A stretch of DNA of 64,000 nucleotides from Clostridium kluyveri DSM 555 (GTDB lineage: Bacteria; Bacillota; Clostridia; Clostridiales; Clostridiaceae): contig NC_009706.1 of assembly GCF_000016505.1 (NCBI RefSeq), positions 3,162,001 to 3,226,000 of the forward strand, in the 5' to 3' direction. This document shows positions 17,237 through 24,974 of this stretch, in pieces. The notes below the pieces were generated by a model. It saw nothing but the letters and a program-made list of their open reading frames with translations, ran no database searches and had not been told where the DNA came from. Numbering within the stretch: position 1 is the stretch's first letter; each line of letters begins with the position of its first letter. The translations under genes were made by a program, and so were the position numbers.

Positions 17237-17393
17237 GATAAAAATCTCCTTTACATATTTTATTTTAAATTATTATAGCATATTAGTATTTAAACTTATA
17301 ACTTAAATTTATAAAATTTTTTAATATAAAGTAATTCATGGGTTCAGGTAGAGTTTGCTGTAGAGAATCTATTTTAATATAATTTTTTACAAA

Positions 17394-17429
17394 AATAAAT
17401 CGGTAGGCTATTATACCTACCAATTTATT
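17394..17429 (-). terminator. Terminator after gabT
   Basis: A hairpin with GGTAGG/CCTACC and an AT extension (AATAAAT/ATTTATT, one mismatch) lies 58 bp past the aminotransferase stop and is followed by a T-rich run on the minus strand. Confidence 0.7.
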
Positions 17430-17486
17430 ATATATTATATAGAGTTTTTTAGATAGCAGTTTTTAATATACAGTTAATGACTTTAA

Positions 17487-18863
17487 TTAGACTATACTTT
17501 TATATTCCAACTGATTTATTACTCCCAATTCACTTTCTATTGCCTCTTCAATTACATCAATACCATATTTCAATTGTTCCTGAGTTATTACAAGAGGTGG
17601 CAAAAATCTTATTACATTACTTAATAATCCTGCATTTAAAACTATTACTCCTCTTTTAAAACAATATTGTGTAATTTTTTTAACCAGCTCTGCATAGGGT
17701 TCCTTTGTGCTTCTGTCCTTTACAAATTCTATTCCTATCATCGCCCCAAGGCCTCTTATGTCCCCTATTACATCATATTTTTCTCTCATGTGCTGAAACC
17801 TTGCTGTAATGTATTTTCCAATTTCAAAGGCCCTGCCACAGAGATTGTCCTTATCTATCTTCTCTATAACCTTAAGAGCTGCCACACATCCCAGGGGACT
17901 TCCAGAATATGTGCCTCCAATCCCACCAACACAGGCAGCATCCATAATTTCTGCCTTTCCTACGACTGCACTTAATGGGAATCCATTTGCAATTGATTTT
18001 GACATGGTTATGATATCTGCCTCAACTCTAAAGTGTTCGTGTGCAAACAGCTTTCCAGTTCTCCCAAAGCCGGCTTGTACTTCGTCGATAATAAATACTA
18101 TATCATTTTCATTACATATTTGCTGAATAACTTTAAAATACTCTTTTGGAGGTACTATAAATCCACCTTCCCCCTGTATAGGTTCTGCTATTAAACAAGC
18201 TATTTCATCTCTGGAATTCACAGTCTTTAGCATACTTCTAAGTTTTTCAGCACAGGCTATACCACATTCTGGATATTTGCATCCAAGAGCACATCTGTAA
18301 CAATAAGCTCCTTCTGTTTTATAAGTTTGTGCAGCAAATGGTCCAAATCCATCTTTATATGGCTTGTATTTGCTTGTTATGGACATGGTCATGTTAGTCC
18401 TTCCGTGAAAAGAACCCCATAGGGAGATTACACCGGTTTTTTTAGTATAGGCTCTGGCTATTTTAATGGCATTTTCAACTGCTTCTGCCCCGCTATTTGC
18501 AAACATAGCCTTTTTTTCATAACTGCCTGGAGTAATTTCCACAAGTTTTTCTGCCAGAGTGATGTATGGTTCATACATGTTTACATGGAAACATGGATGT
18601 ATATATTTGTCAAGTTGAGCCTTTACAGCTTCTACTACTCCCTCATCTCTATGACCTACATTTTGAACTCCTATGGCTCCTGCAAAATCAACGAATACAT
18701 TTCCATCTATATCTTTTATAAGTGCACCTTTAGCCTCTTCTACAAATATTGGTGAACTACATCCTACTCCTTTGGCCACATATTGTTCTCTTTTTTTTAT
18801 AAGTTCCTTAGATTTAGGTCCTGGTATTTCAGTTATAATTTTTGCATTTTTTTCCTCAATCAT
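17487..18863 (-). CDS. gabT: Class III aminotransferase, probably 4-aminobutyrate aminotransferase
   Basis: The 458-residue product (from ATG 18863) is a PLP-dependent class III aminotransferase. Visible are the cofactor loop MFANSGAEAVENAIKIA, the FHGRT motif, IAEPIQGEGGFIVPP, the IIDEVQAGFGRTGK aspartate and the Schiff-base lysine in IITMSKSIANGFP. GabT moves the amino group of GABA to 2-oxoglutarate, giving succinate semialdehyde. Related enzymes act on ornithine, acetylornithine or 5-aminovalerate, so the substrate is an inference. A Cys-rich insertion (CYRCALGCKYPECGIAC) is notable and occurs in some relatives. The start was chosen at MIEEKN because GGGGGCG precedes it; the upstream in-frame start at 18881 overlaps that site. 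A PucR-type regulator lies upstream on the same strand. Confidence 0.85.
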   Translation of the reverse strand: MIEEKNAKIITEIPGPKSKELIKKREQYVAKGVGCSSPIFVEEAKGALIKDIDGNVFVDFAGAIGVQNVGHRDEGVVEAVKAQLDKYIHPCFHVNMYEPYITLAEKLVEITPGSYEKKAMFANSGAEAVENAIKIARAYTKKTGVISLWGSFHGRTNMTMSITSKYKPYKDGFGPFAAQTYKTEGAYCYRCALGCKYPECGIACAEKLRSMLKTVNSRDEIACLIAEPIQGEGGFIVPPKEYFKVIQQICNENDIVFIIDEVQAGFGRTGKLFAHEHFRVEADIITMSKSIANGFPLSAVVGKAEIMDAACVGGIGGTYSGSPLGCVAALKVIEKIDKDNLCGRAFEIGKYITARFQHMREKYDVIGDIRGLGAMIGIEFVKDRSTKEPYAELVKKITQYCFKRGVIVLNAGLLSNVIRFLPPLVITQEQLKYGIDVIEEAIESELGVINQLEYKSIV

Positions 18864-19009
18864 TTTAACGCCCCCATACACATTTCATGATAAATTAATA
18901 TATTTAAGCCTGTAATTTATTTATTTAACAAATATATTATATACAATTTAACACATTATCACCAATATTCATATGTATAAAAAGGACAATTATATAACAC
19001 AGCATTTGT

Positions 19010-20242
19010 TTACTTCATACAGGACAAAAAATTCTTTATTTTAAAAGCCATATCAAATCTAAATAAATGCTCCATATTTCTAAGATTACAGTTCAATATC
19101 TCCTCTATTCTTTTAATTCTATATTTTAGAGTATTCTTATGAATAAAAAGTTCCTCCGCAGTGTGTATTAAATTACAATTTTCATTAATATAAACCTTCA
19201 AAGTTTCAACCAGACTTGTAGAATTTTTACTATCGTATTCCATAAGTTCTCCTAATATTTCTCTAAGAAGTCTTTTCATTTCATCCTTTTTGCTCATATC
19301 AAACAATAATCTGTACATACCCATATCCTTATAGCTGCATACTTTATTTTTATTTCCTCCTAAAATTTTCAAGGCATTTTGTGCCTTATTCACACTGTCT
19401 TTAAGTTCTTCAAGTCTTGTCCAAAAGCTTCCTATTCCAATACTTATTTTAAGTTCCTCTATTTTTGAATTTATATTACTTAGAATTTCTTCTGCAATTG
19501 AATTTATTTTATCTCTTTCATATTTTTCCACAGGAAACATGATTACAATAAAAGTATCTTCAATTATATTAATGGATTTTTTATTTAGCCTATTCATTAT
19601 ATTGACTATAATCTCTTCAATCTGCTGTCTTGTCCTGGTTTCAAGTTCTTCATTCCACACTCCCCCCTGTTTAACGAAACTTATAAAATTATCTACATAT
19701 AATACCATTGAACAATAAGTCTTTCCCGGATTGTATTTATAAAATTTAGATTTATTTACTTCATCTTCATCATAGTTTAAATCTCCAAAAATAATGTTTT
19801 TTATGAAACTATTCATTGACTCCTGTTCCATTTTATTCATAAAAATTGCCTTACATATACTTTGACTTATATCTATGAGCCTTACTTCAAAGGGCAATTC
19901 AAATATTGGAAAATCAAGATGATCTGCAAGTTCTATTATGTTTTTGGGAGTACTTGGAATATAAGGACCTACATTTATAACAAGTCCTGCTATGTTTTTG
20001 GAATTTAAATCTTCAATTAACTTATAAAGAATATTTATATCGTCCTTTATAAGTATTCCAGTTATTAAAATCAGTTCTCCTCCCTTTAACCAGCGTATAT
20101 ATCCTGGATTTTCCATAAAATGCACCCATTTTATAATCCTTCCCATACCTCTTTTTCCTGCTACCACTTTCAACTTATTTGCATAGGGTAATGCCCTTAT
20201 ATTCTCGCAATCTATTATCATAGTTTCATCATACACCTCCAT
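19010..20242 (-). CDS. PucR-family transcriptional regulator
   Basis: The 410-residue product has an N-terminal PucR domain (about 15-130; LITGILIKDDINILYKLIED, then ELPFEVRLIDISQSI), a middle GGDEF-like/CdaR region, and a C-terminal PucR helix-turn-helix (LVETLKVYINENCNLIHTAE followed by ELFIHKNTLKYRIKRIEEIL). The family controls purine, amino-acid and GABA catabolic genes in response to a metabolite. The gene sits 146 bp upstream of gabT on the same strand, so it is likely that gene's regulator. The start is ambiguous: ATG 20242 has AGGA before it, whereas ATG 20221 (MIIDCEN) has GGAGG 14 bp upstream. A long palindrome just upstream may be its own control site. Confidence 0.85.
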   Translation of the reverse strand: MEVYDETMIIDCENIRALPYANKLKVVAGKRGMGRIIKWVHFMENPGYIRWLKGGELILITGILIKDDINILYKLIEDLNSKNIAGLVINVGPYIPSTPKNIIELADHLDFPIFELPFEVRLIDISQSICKAIFMNKMEQESMNSFIKNIIFGDLNYDEDEVNKSKFYKYNPGKTYCSMVLYVDNFISFVKQGGVWNEELETRTRQQIEEIIVNIMNRLNKKSINIIEDTFIVIMFPVEKYERDKINSIAEEILSNINSKIEELKISIGIGSFWTRLEELKDSVNKAQNALKILGGNKNKVCSYKDMGMYRLLFDMSKKDEMKRLLREILGELMEYDSKNSTSLVETLKVYINENCNLIHTAEELFIHKNTLKYRIKRIEEILNCNLRNMEHLFRFDMAFKIKNFLSCMK

Positions 20243-20267
20243 ATCATTCCTAACATATTTTAAAAGA

Positions 20268-20302
20268 ACGCCCTTATTTTGAAATTTTCAAAATAAAGGC
20301 GT
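20268..20302. promoter_or_regulatory. 35-bp palindrome before the PucR gene
   Basis: ACGCCCTTATTTTGAAA meets its near-perfect complement with practically no loop. It lies 25 bp before the PucR start. On the minus strand it is followed by TTCTTTTAAAA, so it may be a terminator or attenuator, or an operator for dimeric PucR. Confidence 0.5.
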
Positions 20303-20491
20303 CTAAATAAATTTTCGAGATATATTATGAGTTATATTATCTAGAAGAGATATGTCATAACAATAAATTAAATACATTATTAAATTTATTATTATTCATT
20401 AATAATATTACCATTTTATTAAAATGTCAATAATCATTCTGATAATTTACTTATAATTTATTGAATTGTTATGTTAATCAGCATTTAAAAG

Positions 20492-20524
20492 GAGCTTACA
20501 ATGGCTAAATAACATTGTAAGCTC
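20492..20524 (-). terminator. Terminator of the kinase-like gene
   Basis: A perfect 12-bp stem (GAGCTTACAATG and its complement) with a 9-nt loop starts 8 bp past the stop at 20532. CTTTTAAA follows on the minus strand. Confidence 0.85.
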
Positions 20525-20531
20525 TCTTCTT

Positions 20532-21086
20532 TTATATTACTCTATGGGAATAAACTCCAAAGTCCATATCAGGTCTCTCTTCATTCAATATTTTTATAAA
20601 TTCTTGTAATAGCCCCATTTTTTTTAACTTTCTTAAAAAAGATTTTGGATAAGGTATATCCTGAACATAGCTTTTTCTTGGATCTATTAACATAAGTGAT
20701 CCATCTTCTTGAACAAATAGATGAGGAAATCTCATTTCCAGCTTTGTAAAACCTAGCTTCTTCATATCATCAATAAGCTCTATCACTCTTATAACAAAGG
20801 ACCTACTTAAACCATGCCTTATAAGATAATCTTTTACATTAGTTCCCCCCACGTATTCTCTAATCATATAATACTTGTCCATTTCATAAGCCTTGGGAAA
20901 GTGAGGACTTCCTTCTACAGATTTTAATATATCAAATTCACGTTTACAGCTGTGTGAACTATTGAATACTTTTAAAACTTTTTTGTCTGGCATTAAATAT
21001 ACTTGTCCACTATGCCCTCTCCCTAAATACTTGCAAGATCTTAAATCGACTGGGATACCTTCATAATGGTCCTGTAAATTTTTCAC
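20532..21086 (-). CDS. Small protein-kinase-like protein
   Basis: The 184-residue product looks like a reduced Ser/Thr kinase fold: the Gly-rich loop YLGRGHSGQVYLM (about 20-32), a lysine in VLKVF (Lys39), a hinge YYMIREYVGG (about 72-81) and a metal-binding Asp in LMLIDPRKSY (Asp135). The usual HRD catalytic loop is replaced by EMRFPHLFVQEDG, which has no aspartate in the expected place. Similar short kinases (YrzF/YbdM-like) occur in spore-forming Firmicutes. Whether it phosphorylates anything is open. The gene stands alone with its own terminator and AGGAGG-like site (GGAGGTG) before ATG 21086. Confidence 0.65.
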   Translation of the reverse strand: MKNLQDHYEGIPVDLRSCKYLGRGHSGQVYLMPDKKVLKVFNSSHSCKREFDILKSVEGSPHFPKAYEMDKYYMIREYVGGTNVKDYLIRHGLSRSFVIRVIELIDDMKKLGFTKLEMRFPHLFVQEDGSLMLIDPRKSYVQDIPYPKSFLRKLKKMGLLQEFIKILNEERPDMDFGVYSHRVI

Positions 21087-21315
21087 AATAACACCTCCTT
21101 TGTTTTTATGTAATATAAAAACAAAGGATTTAAAATACCATTAATATATACTATTACAACATGTTTATTATGTTACTATATTTATTTTTAGAATATTAAG
21201 TATCTTATACATAATTTTCATCATTTATGGTTAAACTTATAATGCCTTGATAATAAATAGTTCCCATATGTAATAACTCCATAGATTTAATCAATTTTAT
21301 TTGAAATTCTCACTT

Positions 21316-21349
21316 AAAATAATCCTAGTTGTTCAACTAGGATTATTTT
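21316..21349 (-). terminator. Terminator overlapping the MEDS gene stop
   Basis: A perfect 16-bp inverted repeat (AAAATAATCCTAGTTG and its complement) with a 2-nt spacer runs across the stop codon at 21343-21345, so the last codons of the gene form one arm. Confidence 0.8.
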
Positions 21350-21903
21350 GAATGAGAGAGTCCACGGCAATTTTGCAGATTTCCATTATAGAGTCTATGG
21401 GAATGAACTCTATAGGATTCCAAGATAACCTCGTCATCTATTATATATTTGTGCTTTAAATAATCTTCGAAATCATATAGACTCATAAAAGAAGCCTTTA
21501 ATCCCAAGATTATATACAGTATAGATTTATTAAAGTCCATAAAATATTCCCGGGAACTGCTTAAAATCATATAATCTGCCTGTATGATAAACCTGACTCC
21601 TGAATAACCATTTTCAACAATTTCATCTATATGCTTTGAAAGCTTTGCTCTTATTTCATTTAGCTTCAGTTTGTTATAACAGCTAATAATCTTATGTATA
21701 CGAAAATTTTCTACATAACTAAATCCATATATATCTGATAAATAGCTTGCTAATTCATTGTATACCTCAGGAGCCATGCACACATATATTTTTTCATTTT
21801 TATCAATACCATCTTTAATATAGTTATACATATTCAAAACTAAATGCTGTAATCCAAAATAGTAAAAAGAAGAATTAAATCCAAAAATATTATTTTTATC
21901 CAT
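21343..21903 (-). CDS. MEDS-domain (DcmR-like) sensory protein
   Basis: The 186-residue soluble protein resembles the MEDS sensory domain (PF14417): an N-terminal FYYFGLQHLVLNMYNYIKDG segment, KIYVCMAPEVYNELASYL, then GVRFIIQADYMILSSSREYF, in the order seen in that RecA-like fold. No DNA-binding or kinase domain is attached, so it would act by binding a partner, as some MEDS proteins do with anti-sigma or response regulators. It is a single gene with its own terminator. The family call is by pattern and only moderately sure. Confidence 0.55.
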   Translation of the reverse strand: MDKNNIFGFNSSFYYFGLQHLVLNMYNYIKDGIDKNEKIYVCMAPEVYNELASYLSDIYGFSYVENFRIHKIISCYNKLKLNEIRAKLSKHIDEIVENGYSGVRFIIQADYMILSSSREYFMDFNKSILYIILGLKASFMSLYDFEDYLKHKYIIDDEVILESYRVHSHRLYNGNLQNCRGLSHSK

Positions 21904-22113
21904 AATTTTACCCTCTATAAATATAAATTTAATTTATACTTAAATATATTCTATACTATAGCTGCATACTCCTTTTAATATTTAGTAAATTTTTTTTATT
22001 TATGTGAATTTCATTATATTATCCAAAATAATTATATATTTTTTTCATATAGATGCCATAAATTCTATTTATTGCAATAAAAAATTCTTATGTTCTGTAA
22101 AACTTTGGCTTAA

Positions 22114-22761
22114 TTAATTGGGAAATAAATATAAAAGTATGCAAAAGAAATGGCATGAGGTTCCCGCTATAACAAAAAGATGCCATATAGCATGATTGTA
22201 GGGTATTTTATTAAACATATATAAAAGAGCACCCAATGTATATATAATTCCTCCTGAGACCAAAAGAACTATTGCTGCTGTGGATAGCTTTACCAAAAGT
22301 ATTTTTATGGCAAAAATTATTATCCAGCCCATAAATATATATATCAGTGTGGATACAACATCGTATTTACCTACCCAAAATACCTTCATTATTATTCCAA
22401 GCAACGCCATAATCCATACTATCCAAAATATTAGCCAACCCACAGAATCTCTTAAAATTGTCAGGGTAAAAGGAGTATAGGTTCCGGCTATTAAAAGATA
22501 AATGGAAGAATGGTCAATTATTCTAAAAACCCTTTTAGCTTTTGGGTTGGTTATGCTGTGATATAAGGTGGAGCCAAGATATAGTATAAACATGGAGATT
22601 CCATAAATTGTATAACTTATCACATACCATTTATCGCCCATCTTACTTGAAAATACGATTAAGAGAACCATCCCTGCTATAGATAAAAGTGCAGCTATAC
22701 CATGAGTTATGGCATTTGCTATTTCCTCTCCTTTTGTATATAATTTAACTTCATTATACAA
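22114..22761 (-). CDS. Hemolysin III / PAQR-family membrane protein
   Basis: The 215-residue, seven-helix protein shows the family's metal-site motifs: the Ser and His of LGSTLYHSITN in helix 2, DHSSIYLLIAGTYTPFTL in helix 3, and the two histidines of HAIWHLFVIAGTSCHFF in helix 7. The family (TIGR01065, YqfA/HlyIII) has the PAQR fold and may hydrolyse or sense lipids; true haemolysis is shown only for a few members. It is divergent to the DUF6483-like gene across about 200 bp. The start is ATG 22761 with AAGGAG upstream. Confidence 0.9.
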   Translation of the reverse strand: MYNEVKLYTKGEEIANAITHGIAALLSIAGMVLLIVFSSKMGDKWYVISYTIYGISMFILYLGSTLYHSITNPKAKRVFRIIDHSSIYLLIAGTYTPFTLTILRDSVGWLIFWIVWIMALLGIIMKVFWVGKYDVVSTLIYIFMGWIIIFAIKILLVKLSTAAIVLLVSGGIIYTLGALLYMFNKIPYNHAIWHLFVIAGTSCHFFCILLYLFPN

Positions 22762-22967
22762 ATGAAATCACTCCTTTAAAATTTAATATGTATATTATTA
22801 TATGTAGTTTTGTAAACTATATGTACTATATACAATATTATCACATGAAATATTTACATTCAATACCTATTATTGATTTTCATCATATATTTATAGTAAA
22901 TAAATTGTTTTTTTAGTATAATGTATGTATTAATATAGGTTTTGTGAAGATTTCAGGAGGTCTAATC

Positions 22968-23639
22968 ATGTTAAAAAGAAGCATAACAGATGAATTAATT
23001 AAAAAATTTGAAGAATTGTTAGAACAGATAATTTATAATAAAAAAAATAAAAACTATACAAAAGCCCTGGACTTGATAGATGATGCCTTTAAGTATATAT
23101 TCAGACTTAGTATAAAATTTTTCAATTCTTTTTCTACAGAAAACTTGCTTGAAATAATAAAAAGTGATGGAACCATAAATGCAGATAAATATATAATGAT
23201 GGGCAAATTATTAAAAGAAGAAGGGGATATTTTAGAAAATCAGCATAAAGAACAGGATGCTTTTTACATATATGAAAAATCTTTAAATCTTTTTTTAAAT
23301 GCCTTTTTAATTAAAAATGATCACTGTGATTTAGAAAACCATTTTTCAGATATTGACCCCATTATAATTAAGGTTTCCCCTTATAAACTATCCCGGGATA
23401 TTGAAAATAGGCTGATAGAGTATTACTTGAAAGTTGGCAGCTTTGATAAGGCGGAGGATACATTATATGAAATACTAAAAGACAGTGATTTTTCTAGAGA
23501 GTGTTTAAAAAATGCTGTAAAATTTTATGAAACCCTACTTTTAAAAAGCGAAAATGAACTGAATAGAGGTAACCTACCCCGGGAAGAAATAATTGAATCA
23601 CTGAATTCTTTAAATGAAAAATTATTAAAAAATGAATGA
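22968..23639 (+). CDS. DUF6483-like helical protein
   Basis: The 223-residue product (from ATG 22968, preceded by CAGGAGG) is all-helical, charged and rich in Lys, Glu and Leu. It has TPR-like helix pairs (AFYIYEKSLNLFLNAF, ENRLIEYYLKVGSFDKAEDT, CLKNAVKFYETLLLKSENEL). It resembles the uncharacterised DUF6483 proteins of Firmicutes; I have no function to offer. An in-frame upstream start at 22944 lacks a ribosome site and was not used. The 3' end forms one arm of a terminator shared with the converging transporter gene. Confidence 0.65.
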   Translation: MLKRSITDELIKKFEELLEQIIYNKKNKNYTKALDLIDDAFKYIFRLSIKFFNSFSTENLLEIIKSDGTINADKYIMMGKLLKEEGDILENQHKEQDAFYIYEKSLNLFLNAFLIKNDHCDLENHFSDIDPIIIKVSPYKLSRDIENRLIEYYLKVGSFDKAEDTLYEILKDSDFSRECLKNAVKFYETLLLKSENELNRGNLPREEIIESLNSLNEKLLKNE

Positions 23640-23665
23640 TTGAAGCCCTTTAGGTTTCAATCATT
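23632..23665. terminator. Bidirectional terminator between DUF6483-like gene and EamA
   Basis: AATGATTGAAGCC pairs with GGTTTCAATCATT (one G-T pair). The arms overlap the last codons of both converging genes, and T/A-rich runs follow on both sides. Confidence 0.75.
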
Positions 23666-24613
23666 TATTTTAACTTTATCTTCAATACCATTCTTTTTTT
23701 CCGTAAATGTAAATGTCATAAGTGAACCAGCTAATATAAATAACACCCCTATTATGGTATTAGCGGGCATACTCTCTCCTAGCAATATTAATGCAAGAAT
23801 AGGAGCAAGAGCCGGCTTTATAAAAAATACTATAGATGCAGTGGACGCAGAGGTATTATCCATTGCAAGAAAATAAAATAGATATCCAAGTCCTGTAACA
23901 ACTACACCTAAATATATTATAATGAATATATTCGAATGGGTTATGCCCTGAAATACCGGAATATCTGAAAGAATACGAAAACTGCTGTTTGAAACTGCAT
24001 TTTTAAATATTGAAAGCTTAGAAATGCCTATTAAAATCAACATTATTATGTCTCCTACCAGGAATGTCATACAGTTCATAACTATACTTCCATATCGTGA
24101 AGATTTCATTTTACCTATTACACTATATATTGAAAATGTAAGGGCAGCTATTACACATAATATTATTCCTTTAACATCTCCACCCTGTGATGCTTGGAAG
24201 GGATTTAAAATGCATACTATTCCAATCAAACTTAACACCAGAGAAAAAATAGTGGACTTCTTTAAATCTTCTTTTAAGATAAAATAAGCAAAAGGAATTG
24301 TAAATACAGGATTTGTACTAAATATTATAGCAACAGTAGAAGCTTTTGTGTAGACTATGGCAAGTTGAAAAAAAGACATACTAATTACAACACATAAAAG
24401 TCCCGTTATAATAAAATACCCAAAATCTTTTCTATTTAATTTTATGCCTTTATTTTTAAGTACTTTAATGGTAGGTGGTAACAATATAAGTCCGCCTATT
24501 AAAAATCTTAAAAAATTCAGCTGAAATGGATTTATAACGTCAGCAATTACTTTACCTGCTATCTCCATAGTACTGAAGGTTATAGCAGCTAAAATAATAT
24601 ATAGATATCCCAC
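23657..24613 (-). CDS. EamA/DMT-family transporter
   Basis: The 318-residue product has ten predicted membrane helices in two EamA repeats (PF00892). The first covers FSTMEIAGKVIADVINPFQL to about residue 135; the second begins near ALTFSIYSVIGK and contains YFLAMDNTSASTASIVFFIK. The drug/metabolite transporter superfamily moves amino acids, nucleosides or other small molecules; the substrate cannot be read. A GTG start at 24613 with AAGGGAGAT in front fits. A probable 6S RNA lies immediately upstream on the same strand. Confidence 0.9.
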   Translation of the reverse strand: MGYLYIILAAITFSTMEIAGKVIADVINPFQLNFLRFLIGGLILLPPTIKVLKNKGIKLNRKDFGYFIITGLLCVVISMSFFQLAIVYTKASTVAIIFSTNPVFTIPFAYFILKEDLKKSTIFSLVLSLIGIVCILNPFQASQGGDVKGIILCVIAALTFSIYSVIGKMKSSRYGSIVMNCMTFLVGDIIMLILIGISKLSIFKNAVSNSSFRILSDIPVFQGITHSNIFIIIYLGVVVTGLGYLFYFLAMDNTSASTASIVFFIKPALAPILALILLGESMPANTIIGVLFILAGSLMTFTFTEKKNGIEDKVKIND

Positions 24614-24664
24614 TTTGTCATCTCCCTTATATTGTTTATGTAATTAAAAGTAAACATTTTTAAT

Positions 24665-24850
24665 TAAAAAAATTAAAACCCCACCATGCCGCAGAATAAG
24701 TTATATTGAACCCGCTCTTAACAGGTGGGCATCTCCTTTTTGCTTCTTGTGCTCAAAATAAATTGAGTTTCATTCCACAAAAAGAGTGGGATTCCCTTTT
24801 ATGAAATGTTCAGCCAACATTAACTCGTTCCCCGTACACAGTAGGAATAT
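24665..24850 (-). ncRNA. ssrS: Probable 6S RNA
   Basis: This stretch is clearly richer in GC than its surroundings and folds on the minus strand as a long rod. CCUACUGUGU at the 5' end pairs over ten bases with GCAUGGUGGG at the 3' end. GAACG pairs with CGGGUUC beside a large central bubble. GGGAAUC/GAUGCCC and CUCUUUUUG/CAAAAAGGAG form the upper stem, capped by CUCAA/UUGAG. A short UGUU-AACA hairpin sits in the bubble. A U-rich run follows the closing stem. This is the 6S RNA plan, in which the bubble mimics an open promoter and holds sigma-A RNA polymerase. Position next to aspS matches my recollection of Bacillus bsrA. An alternative is a leader element of the EamA gene. Confidence 0.72.
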
Positions 24851-24974
24851 TAAAACTTTTTTATTAAATTTAAAATTACAACAAAAGTTATTTTATAATA
24901 CTATTATACTACATTTTTTTAAATTTATCTTTAGTATAATCATATAATTTAACTTTAAATTAAAAAATATTTGA

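Noticed and set aside
24614-24974. Leader riboswitch or T-box for the EamA or aspS gene
   Set aside because: No T-box AGGGTGGAACCGCG motif or known riboswitch core is seen; the long rod with central bubble fits 6S RNA better, though a leader role is not fully excluded.
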